Below are positions 61,009 to 64,000 of a stretch of DNA of 64,000 nt, piece after piece (within the stretch, counting starts at the first letter, position 1; each line of letters opens with the position of its first letter). The notes under the pieces are model-generated. The model saw only the letters and a list, made by a program, of their open reading frames with translations, made no database searches and was not told where the DNA came from. The DNA is taken from NCBI RefSeq assembly GCF_013410105.1, contig NZ_JACCCJ010000002.1, positions 513,501 to 577,500 of the forward strand. The letters are read 5' to 3'. This stretch comes from Sphingopyxis sp. JAI108 (GTDB taxonomy: Bacteria > Pseudomonadota > Alphaproteobacteria > Sphingomonadales > Sphingomonadaceae). The position numbers were made by a program, and so were the translations under genes.

Positions 61009-61397
61009 GTGGGGGGCAGCGGGCGGGGGCGGTGATTCTCGTCGAGCGCGACGAAGGTGAACAGTCCTTCGGTAACGCGCTCCTCGGTCCGCCCGCCGTC
61101 GCGCGTTGCGATCACTTCGATCCGGATGCCCATCGAGGTGCGTCCGCGCCGCTCAAGATGCGCATAGACCGAGATGATGTCGCGGAGCAGGATCGGCGCG
61201 ATGAACTCCATCGTTTCGATTGCCACCGTGGCGACCGCGCCCTGCGCCTCGCGCCCGGCGACGATTCCGCCCGCGATATCCATCTGGGAGAGAACCCAGC
61301 CGCCGAAGATATGGCCGTTGGCATTGATGTCGGCAGGGCGCGGGACGACGCGCAATATCGGATCGCGCGGGCAGTCGGGGGAGGGCTTATCGGTCAT
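61005..61397 (-). CDS. YciA-type acyl-CoA thioesterase
   Basis: A 130-residue hotdog-fold thioesterase of the YciA/BFIT group. The motif NANGHIFGGWVLSQMDIAGG contains the catalytic Asn/Asp region, and AVATVAIETMEFIAPILLRD and RTSMGIRIEVIAT form the core strands. It hydrolyses acyl-CoA thioesters of uncertain length. The start at 61397 overlaps the end of the small membrane protein gene by 11 bp, and the stop overlaps the convergent DUF4139-like gene. Confidence 0.93.
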   Translation of the reverse strand: MTDKPSPDCPRDPILRVVPRPADINANGHIFGGWVLSQMDIAGGIVAGREAQGAVATVAIETMEFIAPILLRDIISVYAHLERRGRTSMGIRIEVIATRDGGRTEERVTEGLFTFVALDENHRPRPLPPT

Positions 61398-61695
61398 GAT
61401 TCATATCCGGATCGTCTGCAAAAGGGTCTTCGATCGATTCATCGTGGCCGCTGCCACTCGACAGGAAGACGAGTCCCATCAGCGCTGCGCCGAGCATCAC
61501 CGACAGGCCGACGCCGGCCGCGGTCGCGATGATCATGTGGATCGTCAGCGTCTCACCCATCGTGAAGCGGAGCCAGCCGAGCGCGCCGACGACAGCGAGC
61601 AGCGACACAAGCGCCATGCCCTTCATCAGCCGGCGATAGCGTGCCCAGGCGATGTTCGACGTGTCGCGATTGTCGAGCGGGGAACGTTTGACCAT
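61387..61695 (-). CDS. Small two-helix membrane protein
   Basis: A 102-residue protein with a basic N-terminus (MVKRSPLDNRDTSNIAWARY), two membrane helices (MALVSLLAVVGALGWLRFT and MIIATAAGVGLSVMLGAALMGLVFLSS, given in parts) and an acidic tail (ESIEDPFADDPDMNHD). The start at 61695 is chosen because GGAGG lies six bases upstream; an ORF extending to 61803 crosses the divergent promoter region. It is translationally coupled to the YciA gene. No named family is recognised. Confidence 0.75.
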   Translation of the reverse strand: MVKRSPLDNRDTSNIAWARYRRLMKGMALVSLLAVVGALGWLRFTMGETLTIHMIIATAAGVGLSVMLGAALMGLVFLSSGSGHDESIEDPFADDPDMNHDR

Positions 61696-61820
61696 GCGCG
61701 CCTCCATGGACCAAGCCGCCGTCGCGGCCAAGCGCCATCGCGGTCGGTGGGACGTTTCGTCCCACCGGCGAATCATGATAGGCTCGCCCGGCAACAGAAC
61801 CAAATATGGGAGCGGCAGCT

Positions 61821-62246
61821 ATGACGATCGGAGCGATTCTTCGTGAACGGACCGGGACGGTGATTGCGGCGCGGCCGGTCGACACGGTGCGCGCGGTGAT
61901 CGACCTGCTCGCGCAGAATCGGATCGGCGCGGTGCCGGTCGTCGAGGGCGACGCGGTCGTGGGCATTTTTTCCGAGCGCGACATCGTGCGGCTCTTGTCG
62001 TCCTATGGCCCCGCCGCGCTCGACCGTACGCTCGACGATGTCATGACCAAATCGCCCGTCACCTGCGATCCGAACATGGCCGTGATCGGGGCGTTGTCGC
62101 AAATGACGCAGAAACGGATTCGACACCTGCCGGTGGTCGATGGAGCCAGGATGGTCGGTTTTGTGTCGATCGGTGACCTGGTGAAATACCGAATCGACCG
62201 GATCGAGGCCGAAGCCGCGGCGATGCGCGACTATATTGCATCCTGA
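61821..62246 (+). CDS. CBS-domain pair protein
   Basis: A 141-residue protein made of two CBS domains. CBS1 reads TVIAARPVDTVRAVIDLLAQ through IGAVPVVEGDAVVGIFSERD. CBS2 reads SPVTCDPNMAVIGALSQMTQ through RHLPVVDGARMVGFVSIGDL. Such stand-alone pairs bind adenine nucleotides and often regulate partners. The start at 61821 is preferred because GGGAG lies eight bases upstream; an ATG at 61806 would add five residues. It is convergent with the flippase gene. Confidence 0.9.
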   Translation: MTIGAILRERTGTVIAARPVDTVRAVIDLLAQNRIGAVPVVEGDAVVGIFSERDIVRLLSSYGPAALDRTLDDVMTKSPVTCDPNMAVIGALSQMTQKRIRHLPVVDGARMVGFVSIGDLVKYRIDRIEAEAAAMRDYIAS

Positions 62247-63763
62247 ACGGGCGCGTCGGCCGCGGGCGCCGGGCGGCGGAGCACCAGGCGAATCACTTCG
62301 GCGAGCGCCTTTCGCTCGAGCAGCCACAAGAGTGTGCCGTAAAGCGCTACGCCGAGGCCGACGAGCAAGGCGAGCTGGAGCGGGGCGGCAAGGCCGAGTG
62401 ATTCGAGGGCCTGGCCCGCGAAGCCGACCCCGATCGCCATCACCAGCGCGGGCGCGAGGCCCGGCAGCATCGCGCGGGCTATATCCCATAAGGATACGCC
62501 GATCAGCGGTGACGAAAGCCGCGCGGTGATGACGAGGAGCAGCGGCGCGGCGACCAGCCATGCCCATGCCATGCCGACCAAACCCCACTCGGCACCGACG
62601 AGAAACGAGACGGGAAAGAGAATCGCGCCGCTCATCGCGGAGAACATCGAAATCGACGGCTTGCCGAGGGCATTGGTGACCGGGGCGAAGAGAATCTGGA
62701 CCGTCATCAGGATCAGCGCCAGCGAGATGAGCTGGATATACGGCACCATGCCGAGCCACTTGGCGCCGAAGAGTGTCTCGATCATCGGTCCTGCGACCAC
62801 GGCGAGCCCGCAATAAAAGGGCGCAGCGACAAGCATCAGGATGCGCACCGTCTTGAGGAAGGACCAGCGTACCGCGGCGGCATCCTTCTTGATTCGCGCA
62901 TAGGCGGGAAAGGCGACCTCGTTCAGCGGCGGTACGAACTTCGCCATGAATATCTGCGCGAGGAAGAGCGCCTCGGCATAAAGGCCGAGCGCGTGCGCAT
63001 CGAATCGCGCGCCGGCGATGAAAATGTCCGACTGGCTCTGCACCAGCCAGAAGAGCTGGCTGAACAGAACCGCCGAGCCGAATCCGACGATCTGGCCGCA
63101 ACCCTTGAAGTTGAAACTGGGCCAGACAAGCAGCCGCGCCACCAAGGTCAGCCCGATCGCGCGCGTCCAGAACATGGCGATCGGAGCATAGACGAGCGTC
63201 CACACGCCATAACCCGCGAGCGCGCAGCCAAGCGCGGTGCCTGCGCCCGCGAGCGCGGCCAGCAGGTTGACGATCGCCTGGCGCCGGAAATCGAGCGCGC
63301 GACTCATCATCACTTCGGGGAGCGCGATAAAGGGCGTCGCGAGGAAGAGCAGCGCCTGCACGCGAAGAAGGTCTGCGACCATAGGCTGCCCATAATAGGC
63401 GGCGGCGAGCGGGGCACCGAAGAACTGGATCGCCGCGAGCAACGCGTTGAGCAACAGCAGCAGGCCGAATGCTTGCCTGATTCGGAACGGGTCGACCGAG
63501 TCGGATTGCACCAATGCACTCGCGAATCCCCATCCGTTGAGGAAGGCGAGGAAGGAAAGGACGACCTGCGTCATCGCGAAAAGCCCGTAATCGGCCGGAT
63601 TGAGCAGTCGAATCACGAGCAGCGTGGAGGCCCAGGTGATGATTTGCGCCAGAATCTGGCTGCCCGAACGCCAGATCACCGCGCTTCTTACGCGGCTTCC
63701 GAATGCCTCGGCACTTTCTTCCTCTGCGCCGACGCCCTTGAATTCCGCGGTTTCACTCACCAT
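62231..63763 (-). CDS. Wzx-type polysaccharide/lipopolysaccharide flippase
   Basis: A 510-residue polytopic membrane protein of the polysaccharide transport (PST)/WzxC family. SAVIWRSGSQILAQIITWAS and LNPADYGLFAMTQVVLSFLA are the typical N-terminal helices. VVAGPMIETLFGAKWLGMVP is the conserved mid-region, and up to twelve to fourteen helices are visible. It should flip a lipid-linked saccharide across the inner membrane. AAGGA precedes the ATG at 63763. No glycosyltransferase genes are adjacent inside the window, so the pathway cannot be named. Its 3' end overlaps the CBS gene end by 16 bp. Confidence 0.9.
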   Translation of the reverse strand: MVSETAEFKGVGAEEESAEAFGSRVRSAVIWRSGSQILAQIITWASTLLVIRLLNPADYGLFAMTQVVLSFLAFLNGWGFASALVQSDSVDPFRIRQAFGLLLLLNALLAAIQFFGAPLAAAYYGQPMVADLLRVQALLFLATPFIALPEVMMSRALDFRRQAIVNLLAALAGAGTALGCALAGYGVWTLVYAPIAMFWTRAIGLTLVARLLVWPSFNFKGCGQIVGFGSAVLFSQLFWLVQSQSDIFIAGARFDAHALGLYAEALFLAQIFMAKFVPPLNEVAFPAYARIKKDAAAVRWSFLKTVRILMLVAAPFYCGLAVVAGPMIETLFGAKWLGMVPYIQLISLALILMTVQILFAPVTNALGKPSISMFSAMSGAILFPVSFLVGAEWGLVGMAWAWLVAAPLLLVITARLSSPLIGVSLWDIARAMLPGLAPALVMAIGVGFAGQALESLGLAAPLQLALLVGLGVALYGTLLWLLERKALAEVIRLVLRRPAPAADAPVQDAI

Positions 63764-63832
63764 TTTGTCCTTCTGGCCAGGGTCTCTCCCGGCGCCTCGA
63801 ACAACTTTTGAAACAAAATTGCAAAAAGGTTG

Positions 63833-63861
63833 TTGACGCGAATCAGAGAGGGGCCTAGAGG
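63833..63861 (+). promoter_or_regulatory. Probable rRNA operon promoter with A+T-rich upstream element
   Basis: TTGACG (63833-63838) and TAGAGG (63856-63861) are spaced by 17 bases. Immediately upstream is the A+T-rich stretch 63800-63832 with paired TTTTG and CAAAAAGG runs, like an UP element. Together with the leader hairpin and boxA-like site that follow, this fits an rrn promoter reading out of the window. Confidence 0.6.
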
Positions 63862-63921
63862 CCTGTTCACCGGACGGGGCGCGGCGCCAAACGCCACACA
63901 CCAGCCGGTCGCCAACAGATA

Positions 63922-64000
63922 CGGACAGATGTCCCCCGATAGCAATAGCGGGGAACGACAACTGTCCGCTGTTTCTTGTCGGTGAGCTCTTTGAAATTGT
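63922..64000 (+). promoter_or_regulatory. rRNA leader: stem-loop and boxA-like antitermination site
   Basis: CGGACAG (63922-63928) and CTGTCCG (63962-63968) are perfect inverted 7-mers enclosing an inner TCCCCCG/CGGGGAA stem. Downstream, GCTCTTTGAAA (63986-63996) resembles the rrn boxA and the GAGCTCTTTGAAATTGT seen just before 16S rRNA in sphingomonads. The 16S gene itself would start beyond 64000. Confidence 0.6.

Overview
The window is chromosomal DNA from a G+C-rich alphaproteobacterium, most likely a Sphingomonadaceae member of the Sphingopyxis type. The basis is codon usage, a TonB-dependent receptor with the IVVTAQRR plug signature, a CYP108-like P450, a DUF4167 gene after hisS-prfA-prmC, and the protein sequences of RpoB and RpoC. 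No transposase, integrase, phage gene, CRISPR array, tRNA or rRNA gene was found. The right edge stops inside what looks like the leader of an rRNA operon.

Layout. 1-4.6 kb (minus): a DciA-like DUF721 gene, two DsbA-type thiol oxidoreductases and the 5' part of smc, which runs off the left edge. 4.6-7.8 kb (plus): mutY, a serine beta-lactamase-fold hydrolase and nudC, translationally coupled. 7.9-9.3 kb (minus): a low-G+C DUF2059-like gene with a probable premature amber codon, and a secreted ClpP-fold-like protein. 9.3-18.4 kb (minus): a run of fourteen genes headed by a TetR regulator with a near-perfect 22-bp operator at its start. It holds three glutathione transferases, four VOC/PhnB proteins, GFA, DUF899, a double DUF1428, DUF4287, a DoxX-like protein and an alpha/beta hydrolase. 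This is the accessory region most likely to be a poorly described system, plausibly electrophile or xenobiotic detoxification. 18.5-22.1 kb (plus): comM, DUF1905 and a 7TM diguanylate cyclase.

22.1-28.1 kb: an M23 peptidase overlapping a bactofilin gene (cell-shape pair), a divergent isoprenylcysteine-type methyltransferase, a small secreted protein and a TonB-dependent receptor. 28.2-37.05 kb: rpoB and rpoC with their own consensus promoter and a strong terminator, separated from rplJL and rpsL. 37.2-39.2 kb: a HerA-like DUF853 ATPase coupled to a globin-like protein. 39.2-45.9 kb: an M1 aminopeptidase lipoprotein, P450, a small membrane protein, a thioesterase with an 18-bp perfect palindrome at its start, and a ComEC-like soluble metallo-beta-lactamase. 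45.9-51.6 kb: queF, a proline-rich membrane protein, sseA, metC, mscS and ppa.

51.7-64.0 kb: an M61 peptidase, hisS-prfA-prmC, a DUF4167 RNA-binding-like protein, a terminator fused to the start of a DUF4139 gene, a second DUF4139-like gene carrying a TonB-receptor-like motif, a YciA-type thioesterase, a small membrane protein, a CBS-pair protein, a Wzx-type flippase, and the rRNA promoter/leader. Many long ORFs antisense to rpoB, rpoC, smc, comM and the receptor are codon-bias shadows and were discarded.
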